Assembly: GCA_019694675.1 (NCBI GenBank)
Contig: JAIBBK010000001.1
Location: 1-64,000 of the forward strand
Length of the DNA: 64,000 nucleotides
DNA from: Ignavibacteria bacterium
Lineage (GTDB): Bacteria; Bacteroidota; Ignavibacteria; Tepidaquicellales; Tepidaquicellaceae
Reading direction: 5' to 3'
Shown here: positions 1 to 9,879 of the stretch, in pieces
Layout: each line of letters begins with the position of its first letter
Numbering within the stretch: the stretch's first letter is position 1
Position numbers and translations under genes: made by a program
Notes under the pieces: generated by a model
What the model was told of the DNA's origin: nothing
What the model saw: the letters and a program-made list of their open reading frames with translations, nothing else
The model's database searches: none

Positions 1-2
1 TT

Positions 3-75
3 GCTGGAGTAGCTCAGTTGGTAGAGCAGCTGATTCGTAATCAGCAGGTCACGAGTTCAAGTCTCGTCTCCAGCT
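3..75 (+). tRNA. tRNA-Thr (anticodon CGT)
   Basis: A complete cloverleaf can be folded. The acceptor arms GCTGGAG and CTCCAGC pair over 7 bp, the D arm contains AGTTGGTAGAGC, and the anticodon arm GCTGA/TCAGC closes loop TTCGTAA with anticodon CGT. The T arm contains GAGTTCAAGTCTC and the discriminator base is T. It reads ACG threonine codons. No CCA is encoded. A rho-independent terminator follows at once. Confidence 0.95.
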
Positions 76-78
76 CTG

Positions 79-112
79 AAAAGCCCGCGCCTTTTCAAGG
101 TGTGGGCTTTTT
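79..112 (+). terminator. Terminator of tRNA-Thr
   Basis: The hairpin AAAAGCCCGC / GTGGGCTTTT, with a short inner stem GCCTT/AAGGT, runs into a T-rich stretch just after the tRNA. This is a canonical intrinsic terminator. Confidence 0.8.
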
Positions 113-291
113 AGTTTCAATTTTCTGCTTGCTGAGAACGGAGATTGATATCTGCACCGGAGTCTCAATTACATTTCTGTAAATCCGAATTCGGACTGCA
201 CAGCACATTGCAGACCACAGCAGTATGTATGCCTTTGCTTTAATGCGCTGAACTTTCCCGGACAAACACAGAACTCACATCATTGATCGCG

Positions 292-510
292 TCAGATGAA
301 CCCGCCGCCGAGCGTCAGTCTGATTATCCCGAAAACAACCGCGATCGCGCAGAGAATTGTGCCGCCCTTAGACTCAGCTACCACGCTTATGATCAAACCG
401 ACTATGGCGAACGGTATGTTGATCCAGTTCAGCCAGCCAAGAAGAGGAATGAATGCAACAAGCATTCCTATTGCCGAAAGAATACCGAGAATTATTCCAA
501 TGACCTTCAT
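292..510 (-). CDS. Small hydrophobic membrane protein (72 aa)
   Basis: Function unknown. The protein is almost entirely apolar and predicts two or three membrane segments (about residues 3-23, 30-46 and 52-70), separated by a short SKGG turn. It starts with ATG and has no cytoplasmic domain. The two plus-strand frames over the same bases are arginine- and proline-rich and look like shadows; the clean alternation of hydrophobic segments supports the minus frame. The layout resembles many small two-helix envelope proteins of unknown role. It stands alone between the tRNA and a 300-bp gap. Confidence 0.55.
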   Translation of the reverse strand: MKVIGIILGILSAIGMLVAFIPLLGWLNWINIPFAIVGLIISVVAESKGGTILCAIAVVFGIIRLTLGGGFI

Positions 511-817
511 TACATTTTCAGTTAGATTTCAAATGACTGTTAACTTAATCCTGCACAGGAATAACAACTGCAGGATAACCTCCACTTCACAGATACGAAA
601 GTGATGCTTGCCGGTTTCGAGCGGGGAGAACAGTTGCGAAGTTGACTGTCTGCAATTCCGCTCCTATCAAGCATGGAATAATTTTGCTTGTAACATATCG
701 CTCCGGATCTGTTGTCAGAAGATTCTTTGCAGAAGAGGAGACGATCAAAAAAGAAAGGCCCGGCTGAAAATCACCGGGCCCGGCGGAACTCAATGCGATG
801 GTGCGAAAATCCGCAGT
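511..817. other. Gene-free stretch (307 bp)
   Basis: No convincing coding frame is seen. Short open frames here overlap the terminator and lack protein-like composition. The only recognisable element is the terminator of the downstream minus-strand gene. Confidence 0.5.
746..780 (-). terminator. Terminator of the beta-helix dockerin-like gene
   Basis: On the minus strand a GGCCCGG/CCGGGCC stem (757-763 with 774-780) with a 10-nt loop is followed by a pyrimidine run CTTTCTTTTTT. It lies 38 bp past the stop codon of the gene ending at 818. Confidence 0.75.
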
Positions 818-3622
818 TTACGGCCTTACGACGCCTACAAAGTTGAATGCATTGTTGTCTGCAAATGCAAGGTCTGTGCCGTCAACAGAAGAATCACCGT
901 TGAGATCGGTATTCACATATCCTGTTACAAAATTAAAAGCATCATTGTCAATCAGTGAAATATCACCTGCATCAACGAAACCGTCATTATTCACTTCTCC
1001 CGTATAGAAGGAGTACTTTCCTCCTACAAGCACCATGTTATTTCCGTATGCCTGTCCTGCAGATGAAGTGAAGTCGTAGTTCAGTAAACCGGCTGTGAAA
1101 GTCTCTCCGCCGGATTTGCTCCATGTTTCAACAGAGTTCCTGTGCTTGGCCACGATGTAATAACTTACACTGTTCAGGGCCTTTGCAAATTGCAGGGAGA
1201 CTGTGCCGGTCGGGCTAAGATAGCCTTTCGCCGTATCAACAACAGCATAAGGCGCAGACGTTTCCCTCAGCTGAACTCTCAGGGTGTCCTGCACAGGTGA
1301 ATAGGCTTCGAGATTCACGGTAAGATTAAGAGTGGCCACTGCAAAAGCATTTGACTCATCAGCACCGCGGTACGGATGAGAAGCGCTTCTTGTGTCAGCA
1401 TCAAAATCGTCAGTTATGCCTGCCAGAGGTTGTCCTATAAGATTCAGGTCGCCGATCGAAGATCCGGTGACATGCAGATCACCTGTGACGGTATTCACAA
1501 AATTCACATTGAATGACCTGGAATTTGTTTCTCTCGGGGACATGCGTGCTTTATAGAGTTCGATGGTCTGATCTCCGTTAACGCCGTCTGCAAAAATGAG
1601 TTTGTTGAAAGCTGCCGTTCCAACATAGAAGACATTGTGGTTGGACTCCGATGCAAAGTTTTGAAGGTTAACACTGCTTCTTCTGTAAGCAACGGTTTGC
1701 CCGCTCAGGCTTCCTGGCGATGAGAGATTAATGAAGACATTGTTCCTCAAGTCAAGTGAAGCAGAGGTTGCAGTAGCGCTTGCGGTAACTGACAATGCTG
1801 ATGATCCGAATGAACTGCCTCCTGATGCATTAAGATGAACAGAGTTATAGTAGATCTTGACAGTGCTGTTGGCAGTTGTGCTTGTGTTATTTATGCCGAC
1901 TACTGCATTTGCGTTGGTAGAGTTCGGAGCTTTGATATTGGAAACAAAATTGTTGTAAACGGAAATTGCAACTCCGGAGGAAGTCCAGATGCCGCCTGAA
2001 GTACCGTTAGCTCCTGTGTTGGCAATGTCGTAAACCTTGTTCCTGTAGATCTTTACGTCTGCTCCCTGAGTGCTGTAGATTCCATATGCGCCGCCGGTCG
2101 TACCGGTTCCGATAATTGTGTTCAGTCCGTAAATTGTATTTTCATAGATCCTCTTGACAGTACTTGAAGCAGAATTTGAGCGAATGCCGGTCATGATCGA
2201 TGAAGTGGAAGTTCCGAATCCGCTTACGGACTGATTGTAGATCAGGTTATTATGGACATTTTCCAGAAGGGGGCTGCCGCTGCTCAAATATGCGTTCATA
2301 GAACTGCTTGATGACCCTGAAGAACTCGGTATTGAGTTATTGTAGATCTGATTGGAATCGCACTCAAGCGAGGCATTTGAAACAATAATGCCATTCAGCG
2401 TTCCGCTTATGCCTGTTTTCTGGTTGCCATATATCAAATTAGCCCTGATGAGGAGATTGTTGATGGTGCCGCTTCCCGCGGCATACAACAACTGAGTTGT
2501 GCCAGTTCCGCCATGCGAGTTATTGCGGATGATATTGTTGTGAATGTAAGCTGCGTTGACAGTGCCCACAGGATCATGTGAAATGCCATAGAATGCATTT
2601 GACGTCTGACCGGAGTTGCAGTTCTCAACAGTGTTATGATGAATGCGGACAGTATCACCGTTTGCAAGTGCCCGGATGCCGTAATGAGCCTGTGACGAGG
2701 AGCTTGCTGTAATGGTAACGGTGTTGTAAGCAATCTCATAGTTTGCGGCGCTTGGAAGCGAACCGAAAAGAGTAGCTATGATGCCGACCGTGGCCGCCGA
2801 ACCGCTTGTATTTGTGCCGCCGTTAACGACGTTATTTACAATCTTCACATTGGTCTGCCCTTCGCATCTGATCCCTTCGGCGGAAACGGTAGAGCCACCC
2901 CAATCTGTTATCGAGTTCGCAGTTTCGCCCTCCACGCCGATCCTGTTGTCAAGATCTCTTGTTGTAGAAGCGGAGATGGCGACGATCCCCTTATATACAT
3001 TAGTAACTGTGTTTCCATATATCGTATTATAACTGTTCTGGCCTTCAGCATCCTCTGGCACTATTATATTGCCGCTTGTATCCCTGTTTGCAATATAGAT
3101 GCCGATCGATGCCGTGTTCATTTTCTGAAGTGTTACGGTGCAGTTCTTGATGATTGCATGCTGAGTACCATTCCTTGTGGTCTCCCTCATGAGCGCATAG
3201 CCCCATTCCATCATTGCATTGCCGGTGTTTGAAGAAGGGTCAACAAGATCAATTGCTTCAAATGTGATGTAGTCGGTCCCGGATATTTTTATGATACCGT
3301 CAGCCGTAGCTGAAGAGCCGGGAGCGGCCGTAATGAGGGGATTCGCTCCTGCCCCGCTCTTACGAAACACAACGGTGTTGGAAGATGTAGGCAGGTTCGC
3401 GACGATGTTGACCACCAGGTTTGAGACTGTTTCCGTATGTCCGGCGGCGACATTGAAAATGACGCCACCCGTACCTACGCCCTGAGCGTTGAGATCGGCT
3501 ACAGCAAGCGCAATAGTGCTGTAGTCGCCTGGTATGGATTTCGGCCCGCTCAAATCCCCAAAACTATTTGTGGAAAGCAAGAGTCCGAAAAGTGTGAAAA
3601 GGATTTTGAAATAATGATTCAT
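818..3622 (-). CDS. Secreted parallel beta-helix protein with HRN/dockerin-like tail
   Basis: A 934-aa exported protein. Residues 1-22 form a signal peptide (NHYFKILFTLFGLLLSTNSFG). Residues about 90-700 are a long run of short Asn/Ile/Val-rich repeats such as IHHNTVENCNSG and IHNNIIRNNS, typical of right-handed parallel beta-helix (PbH1) proteins, which are often polysaccharide lyases or adhesins. No lyase active site could be assigned. About 764-873 is the beta-rich domain with HRNSVETWS. Residues 874-934 are two dockerin-like calcium loops (NNDGFVDAGD and NGDSSVDGTD), each followed by an Asp-Asn-rich segment. There is no T9SS tail. The ATG start is directly followed by the signal peptide. 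A carbohydrate-binding or surface role is inference. Confidence 0.85.
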   Translation of the reverse strand: MNHYFKILFTLFGLLLSTNSFGDLSGPKSIPGDYSTIALAVADLNAQGVGTGGVIFNVAAGHTETVSNLVVNIVANLPTSSNTVVFRKSGAGANPLITAAPGSSATADGIIKISGTDYITFEAIDLVDPSSNTGNAMMEWGYALMRETTRNGTQHAIIKNCTVTLQKMNTASIGIYIANRDTSGNIIVPEDAEGQNSYNTIYGNTVTNVYKGIVAISASTTRDLDNRIGVEGETANSITDWGGSTVSAEGIRCEGQTNVKIVNNVVNGGTNTSGSAATVGIIATLFGSLPSAANYEIAYNTVTITASSSSQAHYGIRALANGDTVRIHHNTVENCNSGQTSNAFYGISHDPVGTVNAAYIHNNIIRNNSHGGTGTTQLLYAAGSGTINNLLIRANLIYGNQKTGISGTLNGIIVSNASLECDSNQIYNNSIPSSSGSSSSSMNAYLSSGSPLLENVHNNLIYNQSVSGFGTSTSSIMTGIRSNSASSTVKRIYENTIYGLNTIIGTGTTGGAYGIYSTQGADVKIYRNKVYDIANTGANGTSGGIWTSSGVAISVYNNFVSNIKAPNSTNANAVVGINNTSTTANSTVKIYYNSVHLNASGGSSFGSSALSVTASATATSASLDLRNNVFINLSSPGSLSGQTVAYRRSSVNLQNFASESNHNVFYVGTAAFNKLIFADGVNGDQTIELYKARMSPRETNSRSFNVNFVNTVTGDLHVTGSSIGDLNLIGQPLAGITDDFDADTRSASHPYRGADESNAFAVATLNLTVNLEAYSPVQDTLRVQLRETSAPYAVVDTAKGYLSPTGTVSLQFAKALNSVSYYIVAKHRNSVETWSKSGGETFTAGLLNYDFTSSAGQAYGNNMVLVGGKYSFYTGEVNNDGFVDAGDISLIDNDAFNFVTGYVNTDLNGDSSVDGTDLAFADNNAFNFVGVVRP

Positions 3623-3717
3623 TTCATTGGAGTTTGAGATTAGTGAATAGACTGTTTGAATTGTGTGAGCGAAAGTTATCCGAAAGTTGGGACTAATTCA
3701 ATTGAGAAGATGGGAGA

Positions 3718-3775
3718 CGGGGCGAAGCCCCGATAAATTGATCAGCGGGAAATTTGCCCCTTCGGGGCGAAGCCC
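3718..3775. repeat. GGGGC-GAA-GCCCC hairpin repeats
   Basis: A perfect inverted repeat CGGGGC-GAA-GCCCCG lies at 3718-3732. A second cluster at 3756-3775 reads GCCCC-TTC-GGGGC-GAA-GCCCC, so its central arm can pair with either neighbour. The cluster lies downstream of the efflux operon. It may act as a transcript end or be a REP-like intergenic repeat. It has no strong T run, so it is not called a terminator. Confidence 0.6.
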
Positions 3776-3835
3776 CTGCAACCATGCAATCTGCCAAGCA
3801 TCACGAAGATCCTTTACGGCTGTCTGCTGGTACTG

Positions 3836-5356
3836 CTACCGTTCCAGTTCTTCCTTCTTCATTTCCTCTACTTCACCTTTGCCTTCGGGCTGCACGGATT
3901 TCAAAGAAGCATCTGTAACCCATCCTCCTGCAAGTGAACTGTATATGCTTATGATGCTCTTAAGAAGGTCACCTCTTACGCTTGCATAAAAGATCTGCGC
4001 ATCAAAGAGCGATCGCTCAGCATCAAGAACCTCAAGATAGGAGTTTACTCCTTCATCAAAATTCATTCTGGCAAGATCAGTGTACACTGCCAAAGCGTTT
4101 ACCCTGTTTCCCACGTACTCCAATTGCTCTCTCACTCCTCTGTATGCTGCCAGTGAATTGTCAACGTCCCTGAATGCTCCGCGCACAATGTTTGTGTAAT
4201 TAATCAGTGCCTGCTTCCTTATTGCTTCTGCCACTTCAACTCTGCTGCTTGTCCTTCCGGCATTGAATAACGGCGCAATCAGATTTGCACCGACATTCCA
4301 TAGCTGAGACGCAGGATCAAGTATGGTTGTGAGGTCCGAACTTGACAGGCCCATAGTTCCATTCAAGGCAATGCGCGGATAATACTCGGCCTTCACTGCA
4401 CCTATGTTTGCATTTGCTGAGATGAGAACCTGTTCAGCTCCTCTGATATCAGGCCTTCTTTCAAGAAGCGCGGATGGCAACCCTTCCGGAATAACCGGTG
4501 CATTTATACTGTCAAGCGACTTGTCGCGGTTCAGAGAACCCGGATTCTTTCCGACCAAAACCCTGATGTTGTTCTCCGCCTGAGTTATCAGCTGTTCATA
4601 GTACGGTACCTGCGACTTGACATTCCAGTAGTCTGACTCCAGCTGGTTAACCTCTATCAGAGATATCTCACCCTTCTCATACCTCAGTGCAAAAAGTCTT
4701 CTGGCGTTTTCACGGCTTGCCACAGTTTGTTTTGATATCTCCAGTTGCTGCCTCAAAGTTAGAAGTTCTATATATGAACTCGCAATTCTTGACGCTATCA
4801 GAAGCACCATTCCCTGACGTGATTCCTCAGAAGCGAGCACGTCCGCTCTTGCGGATTCGTTCAGCCTTCGGATCCTTCCCCAAAGGTCCAGTTCCCAGTC
4901 TGCAGAAACGTCAATTCTGAAAACGGCTCTTCTTGATGACTTGTCCTGCTGTGCATTTTCTGTTGAGGGCAGCTTCCCGTAGCCCGATCTTATACCCGCA
5001 TTGATCTCAGGGTAAAATGCGGATCTGGAGATCCCGTAATAGGCCAGGTATTCTTCAACTCTTGCGGCCGCGATCTTTAAGTCGGCATTCTCCGTGAGAC
5101 CTGTTTCTATCAGGCCGGTCAGCACTGAATCCCCGAACATTCTCCACCATTCTGAATCGGCAGCCTTCCTGTCATTGCTGTCCAGGTAAATGGAAGTATC
5201 TTTGGTCCTCCATTCTTTTGGTATATCAGTTTCGGGCCTTTCATAATCAGGGCCAACTGCACTGCAGCCCCAAATAACTAAGAGCGGCAATATGACAAGA
5301 TATTTCTTCAAATCAGTGCTTTTCTTCAGGGTTGTCACTTGTGCCGGGGAGTTCAT
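3836..5356 (-). CDS. RND efflux outer-membrane channel lipoprotein (NodT/OprM family)
   Basis: Outer-membrane exit duct of a tripartite RND pump. The sequence shows a lipoprotein signal with lipobox VIWGC, the family opening GCSAVGPDYERP, then two TolC-type alpha-barrel repeats. Family motifs include ADLKIAAARVEEY, SADWELDLWGRIRR, LPSALLERRPDIRGAEQ and the matching second-half helices. At about 506 aa it has the usual length. The start is uncertain. An ATG at 5356 overlaps the end of the pump gene by 44 bp; a GTG at 5341 or a TTG directly after the pump stop (5312) would give a shorter, more ordinary lipoprotein leader. It is the last gene of the operon; substrate unknown. Confidence 0.9.
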   Translation of the reverse strand: MNSPAQVTTLKKSTDLKKYLVILPLLVIWGCSAVGPDYERPETDIPKEWRTKDTSIYLDSNDRKAADSEWWRMFGDSVLTGLIETGLTENADLKIAAARVEEYLAYYGISRSAFYPEINAGIRSGYGKLPSTENAQQDKSSRRAVFRIDVSADWELDLWGRIRRLNESARADVLASEESRQGMVLLIASRIASSYIELLTLRQQLEISKQTVASRENARRLFALRYEKGEISLIEVNQLESDYWNVKSQVPYYEQLITQAENNIRVLVGKNPGSLNRDKSLDSINAPVIPEGLPSALLERRPDIRGAEQVLISANANIGAVKAEYYPRIALNGTMGLSSSDLTTILDPASQLWNVGANLIAPLFNAGRTSSRVEVAEAIRKQALINYTNIVRGAFRDVDNSLAAYRGVREQLEYVGNRVNALAVYTDLARMNFDEGVNSYLEVLDAERSLFDAQIFYASVRGDLLKSIISIYSSLAGGWVTDASLKSVQPEGKGEVEEMKKEELER

Positions 5357-8300
5357 ACGCCGGGTTCTCGTCTTTCGTTCTGGCAATATACTTTTCAACA
5401 AACACAAACAGAGGCGGGATAAGGATCACTCCAAGTATGGTTGCGACAAGCAGTCCGGAAAAAACTGACATACCCATTATCCTTCTGGCTTCTGCACCTG
5501 CACCGCTTGCAGTAACAAGAGGAATTACACCGAGGATAAATGCAAAGGAAGTCATTAGTATTGGCCGCAGTCGGAGCCTTGCCGCATTCAGTGCAGATTC
5601 GATCAGGGGCATGCCGCTTTCTTTGTTTGCCTTTGCAAATTCAACAATTAGAATTGCGTTCTTGGCAGCAAGCCCTATGAGTGTAACAAAACCTATCTGC
5701 GCGTAAATATCAACAACGTAGTTGGTGCTCGAAAATCTTGCCAGCCACAAGCCGAGCATAGCGCCGAAAATGGCAAAGGGTGTTCCAAGCAATACGCTGA
5801 AAGGTAACGACCAGCTCTCGTACTGAGCGGCAAGGATCAGGAACACAAGTATGAGCGCGAAGATAAAAACAACGGCACCCTGTCCGGCTGCTTTCTCCTC
5901 CTGATATGACATGTTAGCCCAGTCATAGCCCCATCCTGCTGGAATGACCTGCGCTGCAACTTCCTTCAGCGCATTCAGTGCCTGTGCGGAACTGTAACCC
6001 GGAGCCGGGTTTCCTGTAAGTTCAGCAGTCCTGTAAAGGTTGAACCTGTTTGTGAAGTCAGGGCCCGTGGTTCTGGAGAGCTTCACGAGAGTGGAAAGCG
6101 GAACCATTTCACCTTTGTTGCTTCTCACATAGAATTGCTCAACATCTTTCTCTTCGTCCCTGTATTCTCCTTCTGCCGAAAGAAATACTTTGTATATGCG
6201 ACCGAATCTGTTGAAATCATTTACATAGCTTGAGCCGAGCATTGTTCCTATTGTCTTGTTGACTTCATTTATGTCAAGACCGAGCTTAAGCACTTTATCG
6301 TAATCGATCTCTGCATTCACCTGAGGAACACTCGCCCTGTAAAAAGTTGCTATGCTCCCGATCTCGGGGCGTTTCCTCGCTTCAGCCATGAAGTTCTGAA
6401 CTTGCAGTGCAAGATCGGTGGGGGAGTTTCCGCTCTTGTCCTGAAACATCATTGTGAAGCCTGAACCGGTGCCGAGTCCCTGAATGGCAGGCGGCCCGAA
6501 CACATAGACAATTCCCTCGGGTATTGCTGAAGCAAGCTCTCTGTTCAGGCTTTTGATCACATCAAATGAACTTTGACCTTCACCGTGTCTGTCTGCCCAG
6601 GGTTTCATTGAGATGAAGAATGCCGCCGAGTTTGGTACTGATACACTTGAGAGCAGATTATATCCCGCAATTGTTGTGTAATTGTCAATTGCTCCGTATC
6701 CCGCGATAATTTTGTCGATCTTGGCGCAAACCTCTTCTGTCCTTTGCAGTGATGAAGCGTCAGGGAGCTGCAGGTGAACCATGAAATAGCCGTTGTCCTC
6801 TTCCGGAACAAAGCCACCGGGAACAACACCGAACAGCAATACAAGCAGCGCTATGATCACTCCGATTATCAGCAGGCTTCTGAAAGACTTCTTCACAAAT
6901 GCAGATGTGAAGTTAACGTAGCCATTGGTGAACCTGTCGAAGTGTTTGTTGAACCACCTGTAAAACTTCTCTAGGGGAGACTTCTTTTCTCCCTTTGGCT
7001 TAAGCAGTAATGCGGATAATGCGGGGCTGAGTGTCAGTGCATTGATCGCGGAGAATATTACGGATACTGCAATCGTTACTGCAAACTGCTGGAACAGACT
7101 GCCGGTAATTCCTCCAAGAAAAGCAACGGGAATGAAGACGGCGCTGAGTATGAGTGCTATTGCAATGACCGGGCCGGAGACTTCTTCCATTGCTTTGAGC
7201 GTCGCCTCCTTCGGCGAAAGCCCGTGCTCTATGTGATGCATAACAGCTTCCACCACTACAATTGCATCATCCACGACAATACCGATTGCCAGAACCATTC
7301 CGAGCAATGACAGTGTGTTGATCGTGAAGCCGAGCAAAGGAAATACCATGAATGTGGCTATGAGCGAAACCGGTACTGTAATTAGAGGTATGAGCGTTGC
7401 TCTCCAGTTCTGGAGAAAAATGAACACAACCAGTATCACCAATATGATCGCTTCAATGAGAGTGTGCAGGATCTCATTGATCCCTTCTTCAACCGGAAGC
7501 GTTGTGTCCAGTGTTACGGCATATTCCATTCCTTCCGGAAAGTTTTTCGACAGATCCTGCATCGTCTCTTTGATCTTATCGGCAACTTCAAGGGCATTGG
7601 AACCGGGCTGCTGATAGACCAGTATTACTGCGGAAGGAGAACTGTTATTGTTACCCTTCATATTGTATAGAAGGGAACCGAGTTCGATACGTGCCACCTG
7701 CCCAAGTTTCAGCTGTGAACCGTCAGGATTGGTCCTTACAACTATGTTCTCAAACTCTTCCTCATTGAGAAGCCTTCCCTTTGTCTTGACCGTATAAGTG
7801 AAATCCGTTCCAGGAGGTGCGGGCGGAGCGCCTATCTGCCCCGCGGGACTGATTATGTTCTGATCGCTGATCGCTTTGGAAATGTCATTGACCGTGAGCC
7901 CCAGCTTTCCAAGCATGTCCGGCTTGAGCCAGATCCTCATGGAGTAATCGCTACCTCCCATGATCTTCACGTCACCAACGCCTTTTATTCTGCTAAGCTG
8001 GTCGTTGATGTTAATGAATGCATAGTTGGAGAGAAAATTGTTGTCGAATGAGTTGTTCCCTTTGCCCTTCAGGCATACTATCAGCAGGGGAAACACAAGT
8101 GATTTCTTGATCTTAACGCCTTCGTTCTTAACATTCACGGGAAGGCTTGGCGTTGCCTGCGAGACTCTGTTCTGAGTAAGCACGTTTGAAATGTCAAGAT
8201 CTGAACCCACTTCAAATGATACCTGCAGAGTCATTGTCCCGTCGTTGGCATTGATCGACTTCATATAGATCATATTCTCAACGCCGTTCACGTTCTGCTC

Positions 8301-8495
8301 TATTGGAGTCGCTACAGACTGCTCAACATCAATTGCCGATGCGCCGTAATAAGTAGTGGAAACGCTGATTACGGGAGGCACTATATCGGGAAACTGTGCA
8401 ATGGGGAGGCCGGTCATAGTTACGGTGCCAAGGATCACAAGAATGATAGAAAGCACCATTGCAACTATCGGCCTGTTAACGAAGAATTTTGCCAT
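5313..8495 (-). CDS. RND multidrug efflux transporter, HAE1 (AcrB/MexB) family
   Basis: Inner-membrane proton-driven pump of 1060 aa, the normal length. The N terminus FFVNRPIVAMVLSI and the motif LPIAQFPDIVPP are diagnostic of the HAE1 branch that exports hydrophobic drugs. Twelve membrane helices are expected. The transmembrane-4 proton-relay segment GIVVDDAIVVVEA carries the paired Asp residues. The second-half signature AKNAILIVEFA and the large porter loops are intact. It starts 3 bp after the adaptor gene and overlaps the channel gene, so the three are one transcript. No local regulator gene is present. Confidence 0.97.
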   Translation of the reverse strand: MAKFFVNRPIVAMVLSIILVILGTVTMTGLPIAQFPDIVPPVISVSTTYYGASAIDVEQSVATPIEQNVNGVENMIYMKSINANDGTMTLQVSFEVGSDLDISNVLTQNRVSQATPSLPVNVKNEGVKIKKSLVFPLLIVCLKGKGNNSFDNNFLSNYAFININDQLSRIKGVGDVKIMGGSDYSMRIWLKPDMLGKLGLTVNDISKAISDQNIISPAGQIGAPPAPPGTDFTYTVKTKGRLLNEEEFENIVVRTNPDGSQLKLGQVARIELGSLLYNMKGNNNSSPSAVILVYQQPGSNALEVADKIKETMQDLSKNFPEGMEYAVTLDTTLPVEEGINEILHTLIEAIILVILVVFIFLQNWRATLIPLITVPVSLIATFMVFPLLGFTINTLSLLGMVLAIGIVVDDAIVVVEAVMHHIEHGLSPKEATLKAMEEVSGPVIAIALILSAVFIPVAFLGGITGSLFQQFAVTIAVSVIFSAINALTLSPALSALLLKPKGEKKSPLEKFYRWFNKHFDRFTNGYVNFTSAFVKKSFRSLLIIGVIIALLVLLFGVVPGGFVPEEDNGYFMVHLQLPDASSLQRTEEVCAKIDKIIAGYGAIDNYTTIAGYNLLSSVSVPNSAAFFISMKPWADRHGEGQSSFDVIKSLNRELASAIPEGIVYVFGPPAIQGLGTGSGFTMMFQDKSGNSPTDLALQVQNFMAEARKRPEIGSIATFYRASVPQVNAEIDYDKVLKLGLDINEVNKTIGTMLGSSYVNDFNRFGRIYKVFLSAEGEYRDEEKDVEQFYVRSNKGEMVPLSTLVKLSRTTGPDFTNRFNLYRTAELTGNPAPGYSSAQALNALKEVAAQVIPAGWGYDWANMSYQEEKAAGQGAVVFIFALILVFLILAAQYESWSLPFSVLLGTPFAIFGAMLGLWLARFSSTNYVVDIYAQIGFVTLIGLAAKNAILIVEFAKANKESGMPLIESALNAARLRLRPILMTSFAFILGVIPLVTASGAGAEARRIMGMSVFSGLLVATILGVILIPPLFVFVEKYIARTKDENPAYELPGTSDNPEEKH

Positions 8496-8498
8496 GCG

Positions 8499-9686
8499 TC
8501 AGTTTCCGGCAGGAATAGTGTCTTTTTGAGGAATGAACTCTGAAGGTGTGACTGTCATATCCGGGCTTACTTTCTGTATGCCCTCAACAATAATACTTTC
8601 TCCCTGGCTGAGTCCTGATGAAACAACTGTATAAGGTCCGAACTGCTGACCCTTGATGATTGTCCGGATCTGTGCCTTGTTGTCCGGGCCGACCACAAAC
8701 ACACGGTACTGTCCCTGCAACTCTGATATGGCACGAGTCGGGATCACGATCGCACTTGAAAGCACTTTTGTCACCCACCGGATCTTCGAATACTGCCCCG
8801 GCCTCAGAAGCTGATCAGGATTGGGGAAGGTGGCCTCAAGCATTAGTGTTCCTGTTGAAGGATCGATCTGCCTGTTCGCAACATTAACCTTGCCTTTGTT
8901 GGGATAAAGGGAACCGTCTGAAAGGATCATTTCAACTTCTGCATTCATTGTTACTCTGTTCCCTTTGGTCCTTTCTTCAAGGGCACTTTTTCTGAATGCT
9001 AAGAATTCCTGTTCACTTACGGAAAATCGTACCCTTATTGGATTGATGTTTGATATGGTATTAAGGAGTGAACCGGGCGTCTTTGTTACATAGTCTCCCA
9101 CCTTGAACTGCGTAATGCCAATGAGTCCTGAGATAGGAGCGGTCACTCTTGAGTACCCGAGGTTTATCTCCGCAAGTCTCAGACCTGCCTGAGCTGCTTC
9201 CACAATTCCTTTCTGGGCTTCATATATGGCAACGGCGGTTTCATATCTTTGCGCACTGACAGCCCCGGCTTCGGCAAGCGGCTGGAATCGCTTAACGTCA
9301 TTCTCGGCTTTTACCAGCATGGTTTCCGCCTCTTTCAGTTTGCCCTTTGCCTCTATGACCTTCTGCTCAAGTTCCTTGGTGTCTATTGTGTACAGGAGCA
9401 TGCCTTCGGAAACCTGTGAACCTTCGGTGAAGTAAATGCCCTGTATGTATCCGTCCACTCTTGCCCTGAGCTCAATATCTTCCGCGCCCAGCGCTTCGCC
9501 GACCCATTCGTTCACTACAGGGATGTCCCTAGATTCGGCCTTCGAGATTTTCACTTCAGGCGACTGCGGAGGAGCTTTCACTTCTTCCTTTCCGCATCCT
9601 GAGTATAAAGATAAGCACGATACGATCATTGACAGTATCAGTGCTAATTTCATTCCCGGTCTACGGCCCGGCTTATATGTTATCAT
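8499..9686 (-). CDS. RND efflux periplasmic adaptor (AcrA/MexA-type lipoprotein)
   Basis: Membrane-fusion subunit linking the pump to the outer-membrane channel. It has a lipobox LYSGC, then the lipoyl-like half motif (SREIPVVNEW-like strand, ELRARVDGYIQ, FTEGSQVSEGMLLYTID), a coiled-coil hairpin (about residues 105-170), the second lipoyl half YSRVTAPISGLIG, and the beta-barrel and membrane-proximal domains ending near VEGIQKVSPDM. Two ATG starts are possible: 9686 (395 aa) or 9653, which puts the signal helix KLALILSMIVS at the very N terminus and looks better. It is the first gene of the efflux operon. The 190 bp upstream holds its promoter, which could not be fixed with confidence. Confidence 0.95.
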   Translation of the reverse strand: MITYKPGRRPGMKLALILSMIVSCLSLYSGCGKEEVKAPPQSPEVKISKAESRDIPVVNEWVGEALGAEDIELRARVDGYIQGIYFTEGSQVSEGMLLYTIDTKELEQKVIEAKGKLKEAETMLVKAENDVKRFQPLAEAGAVSAQRYETAVAIYEAQKGIVEAAQAGLRLAEINLGYSRVTAPISGLIGITQFKVGDYVTKTPGSLLNTISNINPIRVRFSVSEQEFLAFRKSALEERTKGNRVTMNAEVEMILSDGSLYPNKGKVNVANRQIDPSTGTLMLEATFPNPDQLLRPGQYSKIRWVTKVLSSAIVIPTRAISELQGQYRVFVVGPDNKAQIRTIIKGQQFGPYTVVSSGLSQGESIIVEGIQKVSPDMTVTPSEFIPQKDTIPAGN

Positions 9687-9879
9687 AGATCAACTCAGAG
9701 TTTGTTTATCAACATTGAGTCTGCAACTATACAAAAAAGTCTATTAACATTCATTATTTTCCAATCAAATGAAACTGCATTTTTTGTAATTGTCTTGGAA
9801 TGAATTCACCATAATGGTCCGGCCATTTGCTGACGAGACACGGCAATTACATTTAATGAAAAATCTCATACGCGCTTAA

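Noticed and set aside
283-604. Two plus-strand open frames over the small membrane protein
   Set aside because: Arg/Pro-rich shadow frames; the minus-strand frame has clear membrane segments.
608-958. Plus-strand open frame of 116 codons
   Set aside because: It runs antisense into the dockerin-like module and across the terminator, with many Cys and Arg codons typical of a shadow frame.
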